DNA from: Flammeovirgaceae bacterium UBA4465 | GTDB taxonomy: Bacteria; Bacteroidota; Bacteroidia; Cytophagales; Cyclobacteriaceae | Direction of reading: 5' to 3' | Length of the DNA stretch: 64,000 nucleotides | NCBI GenBank assembly: GCA_905182375.1 | Contig: CAJJBF010000009.1 | Span: 518,793-582,792 of the forward strand | Part shown: positions 47,752 through 58,732 of the stretch, one piece after another | Numbering within the stretch: position 1 is the stretch's first letter | Layout: each line of letters starts with the position of its first letter | Notes under the pieces: model-generated | The model's input: the letters and a program-made list of their open reading frames with translations, nothing else | Told to the model about the DNA's origin: nothing | Databases searched by the model: none | Translations under genes and position numbers: made by a program

Positions 47752-48579
47752 ATGAAAAACAAACCACCCACACATTGGTACGTCAAGCTTTTTACCCTAG
47801 GGAAAAAATTCACTTGGGGTGATTTATTTGATCGAATTAAGAAATACTTTATAGAGTTTCTAGGTATTTTCATCGTCATTACCTTTCCTTTCTATGTAGA
47901 AAGCAAAGGGGAAGAATATGAGACCCGCATGACCTATGCCGACTTGTTGAAAGACATCGTCCAAGAACTCCATGCTGTACAACAATATACCGACCAATAC
48001 CTCATTCATAATGAGCAAATCAAACGAATTTATCGTCAGCAATTGCGTCGTTGGGATGTGGACCAAGACCGCCTATTTATTTTAGCCCCCGAGGATTCAC
48101 TCTATGACCCTAAACACGCCATCCCCATGGCTACTTACGCTGAGATTACTGCTTTTGACGAACCTCAACTGCTTTTTACTCTTTTTGAACAGGGTGATTT
48201 AGATTTCAAATTGGTCTCTAAGGCCACGCAAATTATAGAGGAGTTAGATCAGGGTCGTTTGATCGATCAATTGCTTCTCCTCAATCAGCAGGAAAGATTA
48301 TTGGTGGCGGATTTCAAACAACGCATCAAAAACCAATGGACCCAAGATTTGGGTATCCTTACTTTAAAGGATCCGTCTTTTTGGATTAAAAATAGAAAAT
48401 ACATTCAAAACGATCATTATTTACGACACAATCTCAGTGAGCGAGTCACCCTATGGGACACATTCGGTTCCCTCCTTGAGGCCTATCAAAATGAGCTTAC
48501 CCTCGATATTGCCCGCTTGGACCGCATTAATCATGGGTTTATGAAAGAGCGGTATTTTATTTATTGGCGGTACAAGTAA
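47752..48579 (+). CDS. Membrane-anchored protein of unknown function (DUF6090-like layout)
   Basis: A 275-residue protein with a cytoplasmic N-terminus, one hydrophobic helix (about residues 37-53, FLGIFIVITFPFYVES), then a long charged helical domain. The layout (short amphipathic start, one helix, then the ESKGEEYETRMTYADLL stretch) resembles the DUF6090 proteins common in Bacteroidota, but that is a loose comparison by eye. It precedes the polysaccharide export gene by 140 bp. A 14-bp palindrome AGCTGCGCGCAGCT follows its stop (48589-48602). Confidence 0.5.
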   Translation: MKNKPPTHWYVKLFTLGKKFTWGDLFDRIKKYFIEFLGIFIVITFPFYVESKGEEYETRMTYADLLKDIVQELHAVQQYTDQYLIHNEQIKRIYRQQLRRWDVDQDRLFILAPEDSLYDPKHAIPMATYAEITAFDEPQLLFTLFEQGDLDFKLVSKATQIIEELDQGRLIDQLLLLNQQERLLVADFKQRIKNQWTQDLGILTLKDPSFWIKNRKYIQNDHYLRHNLSERVTLWDTFGSLLEAYQNELTLDIARLDRINHGFMKERYFIYWRYK

Positions 48580-48717
48580 TCGCGCTTGAGCTGCGCGCAG
48601 CTGCATCAGAAGCCATTATGCGGCTGGCCCTTATGCAGGTTGGCCTAAGAAAAAATCATGAAACCTTCGAATTTCATGCCAAAGCCTTTAAATTTGCGAA
48701 TTAATAATGAATACTCC

Positions 48718-51167
48718 ATGAGCATAAAACTAAAAAGGATCCTTCTCATCCTCTCCCTTGGCATACTTGTCATTTACTTCCCTGCCGTCAGTCAAGAGAT
48801 CCCAGATATTGATAAATTATCAGATGATCAACTCAAATCCTTCATTCAAAAAGCAGAGGAAGGCGGTTATACTGAAGATCAACTGCTCTTGGGCGCCAAG
48901 GCCCGTGGTATGTCTGATGCCCAAATCAGTAAGTTCAGAGCACGTATCAACAAAATAAAAGCAGGGGGCGCTGATAAAAAAGGACAAAATGCTGAAGGTG
49001 CGTCGGACTCTAGAATGCGCCAAAATTATGAACAAGAAGACATAGAAGATGAGAAAGATTTGTTTGATCCTTTCGGTGAGCTGATCGGAGAAAAAACGAT
49101 ACCCTCGCAAAAATCTTTGGTATGGATTATTTCAAAAATAATCAACTGAGTTTTGAGCCCAACGTCAACATCCCTACCCCCATCAATTACCGGTTAGGCC
49201 CGGGTGATGAAATCATTATTGATCTCTGGGGAGACTCTGAACAAACGTATCAGGAGCAAATCTCACCCGATGGCTACATCCGTATCGAACGCTTAGGCCC
49301 CATTTATCTCAATGGTCTAGAAATAGGGGTAGCCAAGAAAAAAATCAATGCCAAACTCAAGACCCTCTACGGAACGCTGGGATCCTCGACCTATTCACAA
49401 ATAAGCCTCGGTCAAATACGTAGCATTCGTATCAATGTGATTGGCGAAGTGATGGTCCCGGGCACGTATACGATGTCCTCCTTAGGCAGTGCGTTCAATG
49501 CCCTCTACTTGGCGGGCGGTCCCCAAGAAACAGGCAGTCTGCGAAGAATTGAAGTTTACCGAAATGGGAAATTCCATGGGCGCTTAGATGCCTATCAGTT
49601 CCTCATCTTTGGCGAAGGTCAAGACATCAGTCTGAGTGATGGGGATGTGGTGATCGTCAAGCCCTATGATACCCGCGTCTTTATTGATGGAGAGATCAAG
49701 CGGCCCGCTTTTTATGATATGATGGCAGGTGAATCGCTGGCTCAGCTCTTTGAATACGCTGGGGGTCCCACAGACATGGGCTATACTGATCGCGTGACGG
49801 TCAGAAGAAAAACAGGCAACTTCCGCGCAATCAAAAGTTTATCTCTCAATGACAGTAGCTCATTGATGAATGGGGATGAAATCGAAATACAGCCCATCAG
49901 CCATCGTTTTCTCAATCGGATTCAAATAGAGGGCGCCGTAAACTTTCCAGGGGCCTTTGAGTATACAGAAGGCCTCATGCTGTCTTCTTTAATTGAGCAG
50001 TCCGGGGGGCTTGCTGGGGATGCTTTTCTTGGGCGCGGAATCATCATCCGACTGGACCCCGACCTGAACTTGACCAATGAATCCTTCAACGTGGGAGAAG
50101 TCGTGAACGGAACCTCAGATGTCGCCCTAAAAAATGAAGATTTCATCAAGATTCAATCCATCCAAGATCTCAAAGAGGAAGAGACCGTGCGGATCGAAGG
50201 AGAAATTCAAAAAGGAGGTAATTATCCTTACATCGCCAATATGACGGTAGAAGATCTCATTCTGCTCGCCGACGGCTTTAAAACCTCCGCCGCCCGAGCC
50301 AATGTGGAAGTTGCCCGAAGAGGAGCACTCGATAATGAAAATGCAGTTGCTGAAATTTTCAATTTTAAGATCAATGAAAACTTAACATTGAATCCTGAAG
50401 GCGTCTAAAATGAAGTTGCTGCCCTTCGACTTGATCACCATCCGCCGGGCGCCAGGATATGGTTTACAAGAATTGGTCGAAATAGAAGGAGAGGTCAAGT
50501 ATCCAGGCAAATATGGGTTGAAATCAACATCGGAAACGATCTATGACCTTCTTGTTCGCGCAGGAGGTCTTCGTGATGAGGCCTACACAGCAGGGGCCAT
50601 GCTCATAAGAAGGTCAGATTATGCCGTATCCACCAACAGCATTACCAATTATCGAGCGGACATCAAACGCAATAAAGTCCTCTCTATTTTAGAAAATGAT
50701 ACGGCTGCCTATGAGCAAGCCCTCAAAAAACTTGATTTAGACGAGTCTATCGGTATCGATTTGGCAGCAATTATTTTAAATCCAAATAGTGATGCCAACA
50801 TGACCCTTCAAGAAGGAGACATTATCAGCATCCCCAAGGCATTCAATACCGTACAAGTCCGGGGTGAAGTGCTCAATCCCAGTAAGGTCAAATACTCCTC
50901 TGGCTTATCTTTAGGTAAATACATAGGACGTGCTGGTGGGTTTTCAGTGCTGCCAAAAAATCTAAATCTTACGTCATTTACGCGAATGGATCCTCGCAAA
51001 GAACAACTACTTTTTTAGGCTTTCGGTTTTATCCTAAAGTATTACCCGGAACTGAAATCATTATTCCAAGAAAGCCTGAAAGTACTAAAACCAGTGTGGC
51101 TGAGATCGTTGGTTTGGCCTCAGCACTGGCTTCACTGACTTTGATTATTAATTCGTTTACGCAGTAG
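48718..51167 (+). pseudogene. SLBB-domain polysaccharide export protein (Wza-like), three frameshifts
   Basis: Outer-membrane exporter of about 815 residues. The start at 48718 gives a signal peptide ending in FPAVSQ. The exporter core begins IPTPINYRLGPGDEIIIDLWG, followed by repeated SLBB domains (ISPDGYIRIERLGPIYLNG; GEVMVPGTYTMSSLG; IEGEVKYPGKYGLKS). Three single-base disruptions break it: at the five-A run 49109-49113 (the KIFGMDYFKNNQ frame follows), at about 50403-50409 (an extra base before MKLLPFDLITIRR) and at about 50945-50955 (frame changes to AAKKSKSYVIYANG). The last part, FYPKVLPGTEIIIPRKPE, runs to the TAG at 51165-51167. All domains are still readable, so the decay is recent or the sequence is faulty. 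Confidence 0.85.
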
Positions 51168-51187
51168 ATAGAAAACATAATACGGAT

Positions 51188-53115
51188 ATGACCAAAACCT
51201 ATAATCAGACGATAAGGCTCATAAAAAGGATTAAAATCGTCCCTCGATGGGTCATTTTCATGCTCGATTTAGGAGCCGGTATCATTGCTTTGCTCACGGC
51301 TCTTATACTCAAAAGTAATCTGCTACTGACGGCCATCCCCTGGGAGGGAGCCTTCGGTCTTCTGGTTTCTAGTTTTCTGATCAATATTCTGGTTTTCTTG
51401 TCATTAAAAACATTTAGAGGCATTGTTAGATTTACGGGGTTGCAAGATGCTTTAAGGGTGATGGCCACTGTGGCGCTGTCATCCCTTTTGATTATCATAC
51501 AGTTCTACCTAAATAATTCATTCAATGGCAATGACCCTGCCTTCAATACCATGATGGTGATGTATGCGGTTTTTTTCTTCTTGTTTCTCTTGGGTTATCG
51601 TGTCCTTGTCAAATACGGTTTTAATATCCTGCGCAACTTAGACAAGACCAAAAAGAATGTGGTGATCTACGGTGCCGGTCAAACCGGTCAAGCTACCAAA
51701 CGGGTCTTAGAGAATGAAAATATTGGATTTTCATTGATCTCCTTTATTGATGATGACAAGCGCAAAGACAATAAGCGCATCGATGGTGTTCCCGTGACCT
51801 CATTTACTAGCTTCATGGAAACAGCACGCCTCTCACACCATTCATGAAGTCATCATTGCCAACTTTGGGCTTTCCCCAGAACGAAAAAATGAGCTCGTTG
51901 ATTTTTGTTTGAACCACGACATTCACGTCCTCACCATTCCTAGATATAACCAATGGTCCAATGGTGCCTTCTCTGCCAAGCAAATGAAAAAAATTCGTAT
52001 TGAGGATCTATTGGAGCGTGAACCCATCCAAATTGAAAATCAACAATTGATTCAAGACATCAAGGGGAAACGAATTTTAGTCACCGGAGCCGCAGGTTCT
52101 ATCGGGAGTGAGCTAGTCAGGCTCTTAAATAAACTCGAGCCCGCCATCCTCATCCTCTGTGACCAAGCCGAAACCCCTTTGCATGACATCGAATTGGAAC
52201 TGAATGATCAACATTCCAACGTACAATGTATTCCCTATTTGACAGACATTAATAATAAAGTCAGAATGGCTGCCCTTTTTGAAAAATTCAAACCTCACGT
52301 AGTCTATCACGCAGCCGCTTACAAGCATGTCCCTATGATGGAGTTTAACCCTGAGGAGGCCATTAAAGTAAATGCGCTGGGCACCCAGCTTCTTGCAGAT
52401 TTGGCGATTCAATATAAAGTGGAACGCTTTGTCATGATCTCAACGGACAAGGCGGTCAATCCTACCAACGTCATGGGAGCCTCCAAGCGCCTTGCCGAAA
52501 TGTATGTGCAGGCACTCTCAACCCATCCTCATGAAACAAAATTTGTTACCACGCGATTCGGAAACGTCTTGGGCTCCAATGGTTCTGTGGTCTTGCGCTT
52601 CCGAGAACAAATTGAGCGTGGAGGGCCGGTTACCATCACCCATCCTCATATTGTGCGCTACTTCATGACCATACCCGAAGCCTGTCAGCTTGGTCTTAGA
52701 AGCGGGTACGATGGGTGAAGGGGGTGAGATTTTTGTTTTTGATATGGGCGCTCCGGTTAAAATATCAGATCTTGCCAAAAAAATGATCCGGCTTTATGGC
52801 TATATCCCTAACATTGATATCCCACTTAAATATACGGGCCTGCGTCCTGGAGAGAAACTTTACGAAGAACTCTTAGTAGATGGCGAAAACAGTGTGAAAA
52901 CCTATCATGAAAAAATCATGATCGCCAAAGTTCGGACCATTGATCAAAAAGCGATCATCAACCAGTTTAAACTATTGGAGAACAAGATAGCCTCCCCTAA
53001 TAGTTCTATGCAATTGGTCGGGCTCATGAAGCAACTCGTGCCTGAATTTGTAAGTAACAACAGTGAATTTGAACAGTTGGATACTACTAAGGTGGTGAAG
53101 TTGAAAACCAAGTAA
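51188..53115 (+). pseudogene. PglF/CapD-type UDP-sugar 4,6-dehydratase, two frameshifts
   Basis: Membrane-bound nucleotide-sugar dehydratase of about 640 residues. Four N-terminal helices (about residues 18-150) precede a first Rossmann domain (VVIYGAGQTGQATKR) and the catalytic SDR domain: ILVTGAAGSIGSELVR, HAAAYKHVPMME, STDKAVNPTNVMGASKR (Met-x-x-x-Lys in place of the usual Tyr-x-x-x-Lys, as in 4,6-dehydratases). The frame breaks at about 51828-51838 (METARLSHHS to TIHEVIIANFG) and at 52690-52691, where one extra T interrupts EACQLVLEAGTMGEGGEIF. Likely product: UDP-4-keto-6-deoxy-GlcNAc feeding the aminotransferase in this locus. Confidence 0.87.
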
Positions 53116-53448
53116 TTTGATAGCTTGATCGAATAATTCTTGCGCCGTAAGGAAATTAAGTACGCAGCTTAACTTAATTTTCACAAATCGAGACGAATAA
53201 CAAATGACAATACTGAACATATCTGTCATCCATCTTAAATCAATTTTTTTGAAAGTTAAAACTGGAATGGATTTATTTAGGATCTTCATGTTAATAACCG
53301 ATATGTTGTAAACATCACTGAGCCTATTTAACAAGTGATAAGCGTTCACAGCCATTTCAAATTTTCCCATAATAATTTCTTCAAGGAGACAATATTTATT
53401 CCTCGCTGTTATCGACCCATTTACTTTTGATCTAACTAATCCTGACAT
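52972..53448 (-). CDS. Uncertain ORF, possible small hypothetical gene
   Basis: A 158-codon frame antisense to the last 144 bases of the dehydratase gene. The part outside that overlap reads like a protein: MSGLVRSKVNGSITARNKY, then MAVNAYHLLNRLSDVYNISV and KKIDLRWMTDMFSIVICYSS. An AT-rich leader precedes the ATG. I recognise no family, and the overlapping C-terminal third may be spurious or read through a lost stop. It could also be pure chance. Confidence 0.3.
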   Translation of the reverse strand: MSGLVRSKVNGSITARNKYCLLEEIIMGKFEMAVNAYHLLNRLSDVYNISVINMKILNKSIPVLTFKKIDLRWMTDMFSIVICYSSRFVKIKLSCVLNFLTAQELFDQAIKLLGFQLHHLSSIQLFKFTVVTYKFRHELLHEPDQLHRTIRGGYLVLQ

Positions 53449-53692
53449 ATTTTTATTTAAATATAACTATTTACTTGAATTTAATTTTATAAAACATTAA
53501 TGTTTCTAGCTCACACCAAGGAAGAACAAAGAACATATTAAGTCTTGAAAACAGCAAACTGATTAAAAAAATGGTCTCTTGAATAGTCACCAAGTAAAAA
53601 TAGCGAATAGACAAAATTTCTCTGAATTAAAGGACCTTAACACTAATTTTACCCGTCAACCATATTATATTTGAAGAAAACTCCTTGACGAC

Positions 53693-54453
53693 ATGACGTT
53701 TAAAAAAATCAAAGGGAAAAAAATTATCTCGTTCCTCTATCACGAGGCTGTTAAAAAATCCGAATGAGTCCGGATTTCAGAGAAAGGCAGCTTTACCGTA
53801 CAAGCACGATATTCAAGAATTTAAAGATAATATAGACATAATAATTAAAAACTCGAAAATATATAATCGATTTAACGAAACTTGCAACAGTGGGGCAAGC
53901 TACGTTACTTACATTTGATGACGGCGGTAAATCGGCAATGTCGATTGCCTCTTATCTTGAAAAAAACAATCTTTTAGGTCACTTTTTTATTACAACAAGC
54001 TTGATTGGAGAAAAATACTTTTTGAATAAAAAAGAAATTATCAAACTTCATGAACGAGGACATATTATTGGTTCGCACTCTCATTCACATCCACATGTAT
54101 TCAAAAGCCTCAGCTATCAAGAAATGATAGATGAATGGTCATTAAGTAAAGAAATAATTGAAAAAATCATTCAGTCTGAGGTGCTCTCATGCTCAATACC
54201 AGGAGGCGATGCCAATTTCGATACGTATAAATCTGCGGTATTTTGTGGTTATAAATATATTTTTAATTCAGAACCAACAATGTCCTTAAGAGCTCTAAAT
54301 TCAACAGTTATTTTAGGTAGAATCTGTCCTAAAAAAGGATCAAAATATAAAGAGATTGAGAATTTAAGTAAAGGACATGGATTTTTGAAATTCCAAATAA
54401 TCAGGCAAATTAAACAATTAATAAAAACTATTTTATTATGTATCAAAATATAA
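53693..54453 (+). pseudogene. Polysaccharide deacetylase family protein, two frameshifts
   Basis: NodB-like deacetylase or deacetylase-fold enzyme. The ATG at 53693 starts MTFKKIKGKKIISFLYHEAV and stops in the TGA near 53764. The next frame continues SGFQRKAALPYKHDIQEFKD up to about 53890, and the third frame holds the catalytic region QATLLTFDDGGKSAMSIASY (acidic motif TFDDG) and the metal-binding IIGSHSHSHPH. The three pieces join into a normal N-terminal family layout. Disruptions are at about 53762-53766 and 53885-53897. About 250 residues when joined. It could act on N-acetyl groups of the exported glycan. Confidence 0.8.
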
Positions 54454-54472
54454 TAAAATAAAATTAACAATA

Positions 54473-55233
54473 ATGATGAAGCTCAAAGTAATAGTGCTCA
54501 CTGGAAGTTCTATCCCTAACTTAAATACTTTAACTACACTTATTTCTGGTGACATTAATGTTGTAGGTGCGGTTATCTGTAATCAAAAAAAACTCGGCAT
54601 AAATTGGAAATTTTTCAAAAATTCGTTTAAAAAAATTGGCTTTACTCAAATTATTCTCCAAATAATAAGTAGGATTATACATAATTCGTTGTTTGGGGCC
54701 AAAGAGAAAAAAATATTTAATGCCCTCTTTGATAGAGATAAAATAAATTACACAATTCAAAATTGGAAGGGTCCTATATTGAAAACGAAATCATTTGATT
54801 CAATAGAAACTTTTAATTGGATTAAAAACATAGCCAAGAATATGGCGCAGTTCAACCGTATTGGATTTCAAAAAAGATCAGGAATCTTGTTGGCGGAATG
54901 GTAATTGGCGGCCATCCAGGTATCACCCAATATTATAGGGGAAGTCATTCGCCATTTTGGGCGATTCATAACAATGATCATGATAATATAGGTTATACCA
55001 TATTTTGGATTGATTCTGGTGTTGACTCCGGAAACATAATTTATCAGAATAGAATTAAACAAATATCTAAGGATACATACGTCACAATGAGCTGGAAGGG
55101 CATGCTAAAAATTGCAGAAAATATTCAAATAGATTTATCAAATTATAAACAAACGTTTACTATAGATAGTATTGAAAATCCTGATATGAATAAAAATGTA
55201 AGATGGTGTTTGGCAAAGGATAATGTTATCTAA
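54473..55233 (+). pseudogene. Formyltransferase family protein, one homopolymer frameshift
   Basis: Related to methionyl-tRNA formyltransferase-like sugar N-formyltransferases that use 10-formyl-tetrahydrofolate. The N-terminal part runs from MKLKVIVLTGSSIPNLNTLT to FNWIKN; the A5 run at 54824-54828 is one A short, and the correct frame continues HSQEYGAVQPYWISKKIRNL, then GMVIGGHPGITQYYRGSHSP, the Asn/His/Asp-rich catalytic region (HNNDHDNIGYTIFWIDSG). The total is about 250 residues. In this context a nucleotide-linked amino sugar is the likely acceptor. Apart from one base it looks functional. Confidence 0.78.
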
Positions 55234-55875
55234 GAAATAAAAAAAATAAATAACCACTTATATGATTTAAAGAACCATCTGTTCCACCACCATTTGCAAG
55301 ATCGGCTGCAGCCATCGTATCAATAATAATCTTAAAATATTCGGTAGAAACATAGTTGTTTACATAAACAAAACTCAATTCAATTTTTTTTTGCATAATA
55401 TTATTTATGTAATCCTTTTCAGGATTCTGAGAATTTTCTAAAATTTCATTTTCATTTATGAAATTTATTGAAGCCCAATCTGTAATACCAGGCTTCACAG
55501 TGAGTATTTTTTGTTGCTTTAATGAATATAACTGCACATATTTTCTTACCTCCGGTCTTGGGCCAACGAAACTCATCTTTCCCAATAAAACATTAAATAG
55601 TTGTGGCAATTCGTCAATTTTATATTTCCTAAGGTAGTAACCTATTGTGGTGACGCGAACATCTCTTTCCCCCACGGTAAGTAGCCCCAACTTATCCGAT
55701 CCTAATTCCATTGTTCTAAATTTTAAAATTTTAAAATCAATATTTGAAAACCCTACTCTGGTCTGTTTATAAAAAACAGGCCCCTTTGAAGATAACTTCC
55801 ACTAAACAAAACCAAAAATGAGCATGTTTGGCGATTTAATTTCAAAGAAAAAAATAAATCTAATCCTCTTCTCAT
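55226..55875 (-). pseudogene. Initiating sugar-phosphate transferase (WcaJ/PglC-like), N-terminus disrupted
   Basis: Polyprenyl-phosphate glycosyl-1-phosphate transferase that starts glycan assembly at the membrane. The ATG at 55873-55875 immediately follows the aminotransferase stop and opens MRRGLDLFFSLK, the usual N-terminal helix, but the frame is lost before the conserved KGPVFYKQTRVGFSN segment, which lies in another frame together with FKILKFRTM, then continues to DELPQLFNVLLGKMSFVGPR and the Pro-Glu catalytic region (GPRPEVRKY). A TAG stands in the frame between them (GFV-stop-WKLSSKG). At least one indel plus a small deletion is needed. Convergent, overlapping 8 bp with the formyltransferase end. 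Confidence 0.78.
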
Positions 55876-57095
55876 TTATCCAATTATTTTATTGTACGCA
55901 GATATAACAACTTCACATATATAATCAGTCTCAGCCTCGGACAATTGGGGATAAATAGGCAAAGATATTTCTCGTGAATAATTCCGATAAGCAATAGGAT
56001 AATCATTTGTATCATATCCGAGCTTTTTGAATGCCGTCAACATTGGCAAAGGAATAAAATGAACATTTACCGATACGCCTGATTGAATGACATCATCAAT
56101 AATTGCATCACGTTCAATTTCAGAAATATCATTTATTCTTAAGGCATATAAATGATAAGAAGACTCTATATTATCATCTTGAAGTGGTGGTAATTGAAAG
56201 AATTTGTAATTTTTGAGATTTCTCTGATAACGTAAAGCCACCGACTTACGATCAACCAATATTTGTGAGTTGTATTTACGTATTTGTGCCAGCCCAATCG
56301 AAGCACAGACGTCTGGAAGATTAACTTTCAGGCCAGGAAATAAAATATCATACTTCCAACCGCCAGTTTTCAATTTCTGGTAAGCATCTTTATTCTGACC
56401 ATTAAGCGTATAAAGCTTCATCAACCTATACTCGTCATTAATATCGAATGGATATGGTAAGCAAATACAAATAGCACCCCCCTCAGCGGTAGTAATATTT
56501 TTTACTGCGTGTAGAGAGAAAATTGTGATATCTGTTAAACTTCCTACTAAGGAGCCATGATACTTAGCTCCTAAAGAATGAGCCGCATCTGCAATGACTA
56601 ATATCCTGCCAAGAGAGATTTGTTTTTCCGATTCCGCCTTAAACTTCTCAATAATACCCTTTTTCCTAACTATTTCATTGATCCTATTATAATTGCAAGG
56701 CCACCCACCAATATCGACTGGAAAAATTACTTTAGTTTTCTCCGAAATAGCAGCTTCAATCAATTGAGTGTCAATTGTCAGATCATCGGTTATGTCGACC
56801 ATCACAGGAACAGCTAATTTCGCTCAAGATGATACGATACCCAAAAAGGTGCTGGAATAATTACTTCATCTCCTGGTTTTAACATTTTTATAGCTCTTAT
56901 CATAGACTCGTAAGTTGATGGACTTAAACCATTCATTATGTTGTTCAAGTGATAATTAGATATTTCTTCTTCTAAGGCATCTACCTTTGGGCCAGTAGTA
57001 ATCCAACCCTTTTTTAAAGAATCGACTACTTCATTAATGACATCGTCATCTATGTAGGGAGGTGAAAAGGGAATTTTATAAACGTTTTTTTGCAT
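55876..57095 (-). pseudogene. DegT/DnrJ/EryC1-family sugar aminotransferase, frameshift in PLP domain
   Basis: PLP-dependent enzyme adding an amino group to a keto sugar. The N-terminus MQKNVYKIPFSPPYIDDDV and KGWITTGPKVDALEEEI is standard; PGDEVIIPA follows. Just after it, near 56820-56835, the frame breaks (HLERN-stop versus KLAVPVMVDITDD). The second frame has VIADAAHSLGAKYHG and the PLP lysine in SLHAVKNITTAEGGA, and ends normally. About two codons may also be missing. The downstream ATG of the sugar-phosphate transferase abuts the TAA. Substrate: probably the 4-keto sugar from the PglF-type dehydratase. Confidence 0.82.
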
Positions 57096-57770
57096 ATCCG
57101 TATGAAATATAGTGTAAGTTTTTCGATATGAAGAGTAGTAAATTATCTATATAATGAACGATTAATTTTATAACTTGATACTTATCAGGCACCCAACTGG
57201 AAAAAAAACCTCTCGTATTAATAGACGTAGTTTCAAATTCATTTAGTATTTCCTCGATTTCATTAATACTCAAATAATACCATTTATTCCCCCATGGAAC
57301 AAAATTATTTCTTAAATACATATGTAATCTGCTTGAACTCAAATTTTCTGCAAAGAATAATACACCTCCCGGCTTCAGTACTCGCTTTATTTCTTTTATT
57401 GCTAACTTAATAGTATCAATTCCTCCCTCCCTACCAATGGACCCTAATACAGATTTGAATACCACAAAATCGTATTTTCCATCTTCACAATCCATCGAGG
57501 TCGCATCAATAGCTAAATATTTGATTTTACTACTTAATCCTAATTTTTTATGGAGGTCAAAAGCCTTTTGGCTCGGCTTGTTATAATCCGAGCAATGAAT
57601 CATTGACACTTTAAGTTCTTTAGCAAAAAAACAATTAACAAAATCATTAGAACATAAAATGAATCCGAATTTTCAACTCCTGCTATTAATTTATTATATG
57701 ATTTACTCCAGAATTTTAAAACTTTGGACCACTCATAAATATCCCACTCAAGATAATCTCTTGTACCCAT
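57076..57770 (-). pseudogene. SAM-dependent methyltransferase, frameshift
   Basis: The ATG at 57768-57770 opens MGTRDYLEWDIYEWSKVLKF. Near 57655-57665 the frame moves from GVENS to GFILCSNDFVNCFFAKEL, consistent with one lost G in TCGGATTC, then continues KVSMIHCSDYNKPSQKAFDL, the DATSMDCEDGKYDFVVFKS motif II region and the LAIKEIKRVLKPGGVLFFAE motif. The glycine-rich SAM loop is poorly kept even after joining (GVENSGF), which hints at more changes. About 230 residues. It overlaps the glycosyltransferase stop by 23 bases and the aminotransferase start. Confidence 0.65.
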
Positions 57771-58720
57771 ATAAAATTAATTTTATGAAACCACAAATGA
57801 ATCCGAACCCATAGCTAATATGTACAGTCGGAAATATTATAAAGGAAAGTAATTTTATATCTAATCCTTTTTTGTTCCAAAAACTGAAAAAAAAATCTAA
57901 CACTACATAAATTACCACAAGGATTAATGAATAAGGTGAAGTTAGCGGGAAAAATAAAGAAACCAATATGATTACAAAGATGGAGGGAATAAGGTGTCGA
58001 ATTTTTATTTCCGATTTTATTTTATATAAAACTACTGGTTTGTAAAATCCATATTGAAAATACTGACTTGCAAGTGAGAAAAAAGAAGACCTAGGATAAT
58101 AAAAAACAGGCATCTTAGGGCTCTGATAAATCTTAAACCCTAACGATTTACATCTATAATGAAACTCGTCATCTTGATTTCTAACTAATGAAGAGTCAAA
58201 GCCTCCTGAAATCTCAAATATCTTTTTTTTCCATGCTCCAAATGTTACTGAATCAGTAAATCCTTCAAAATTTTTATCATGAACACTAGAACCTAAAGGA
58301 GCTAAATTTAGTATGAAAAATATTCGCCACAGACGATTGAAATAAATCCAAATTTTTTTCTGGAAAACAAGTAGGCCCGCCAACTATATCCGCACCCGTC
58401 TTTTTGAAAGTGTCTAGTATATTGTCAAAATAATTATCAGGATAATCACAGTGGACATCTAATCTTATTATGATTTCACCCCGAGCCATACTAATTCCCA
58501 AGTTAAGCCCATGCGCTACAAACTTCTTTTTATTATGAACAAGTATAACATTTTCATCGTTTAAAGAGTCAATAAAATTTAGCGTGCCATCATCTGAGCC
58601 ACCATCCAAAAATATAATTTCATTGAATTTTTTTGTTTGCTTGAGAACCGATTTATAAAAATCCTCTATATGCTTCATCTCATTTAAACAAGGAACTAGC
58701 TGGTAATCTTTAAAATATTT
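57748..58720 (-). pseudogene. GT2-family glycosyltransferase (ExoA-like), frameshifts
   Basis: Inverting GT-A transferase with C-terminal membrane helices, as in succinoglycan ExoA. The N-terminal domain contains LVPCLNEMKHIEDFYKS, FLDGGSDDGT, and the metal motif LDVHCDYPD. It is broken at about 58295-58310 (KFSSFRF-stop versus LAPLGSSVHDKNFEGFTDSV), after which come GAWKKKIFEISGGFD, NQDDEFHYRCKSLG and about four helices to the stop at 57748. The very N-terminus is uncertain: an expected KIT-x-x-VPCLNE start lies in another frame near 58700-58715. The start given is approximate. Confidence 0.75.
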
Positions 58721-58732
58721 AAACAATCTAAG

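Noticed and set aside
48567..48602. RfaH/ops-like element (GGCGGTA) and a 14-bp palindrome before the polysaccharide locus
   Set aside because: GGCGGTA lies within the last codons of the preceding gene and lacks the rest of the ops consensus, which is in any case proteobacterial; the palindrome has no T-tract and no known match.
53756..53777. Hairpin AAATCCG/CGGATTT next to GAGGCTGTT, resembling an insertion-sequence end
   Set aside because: The sequence is inside the reconstructed deacetylase coding region and encodes family-typical residues (YHEAVKKSE/SGFQRK); no transposase fragment or second end is nearby.
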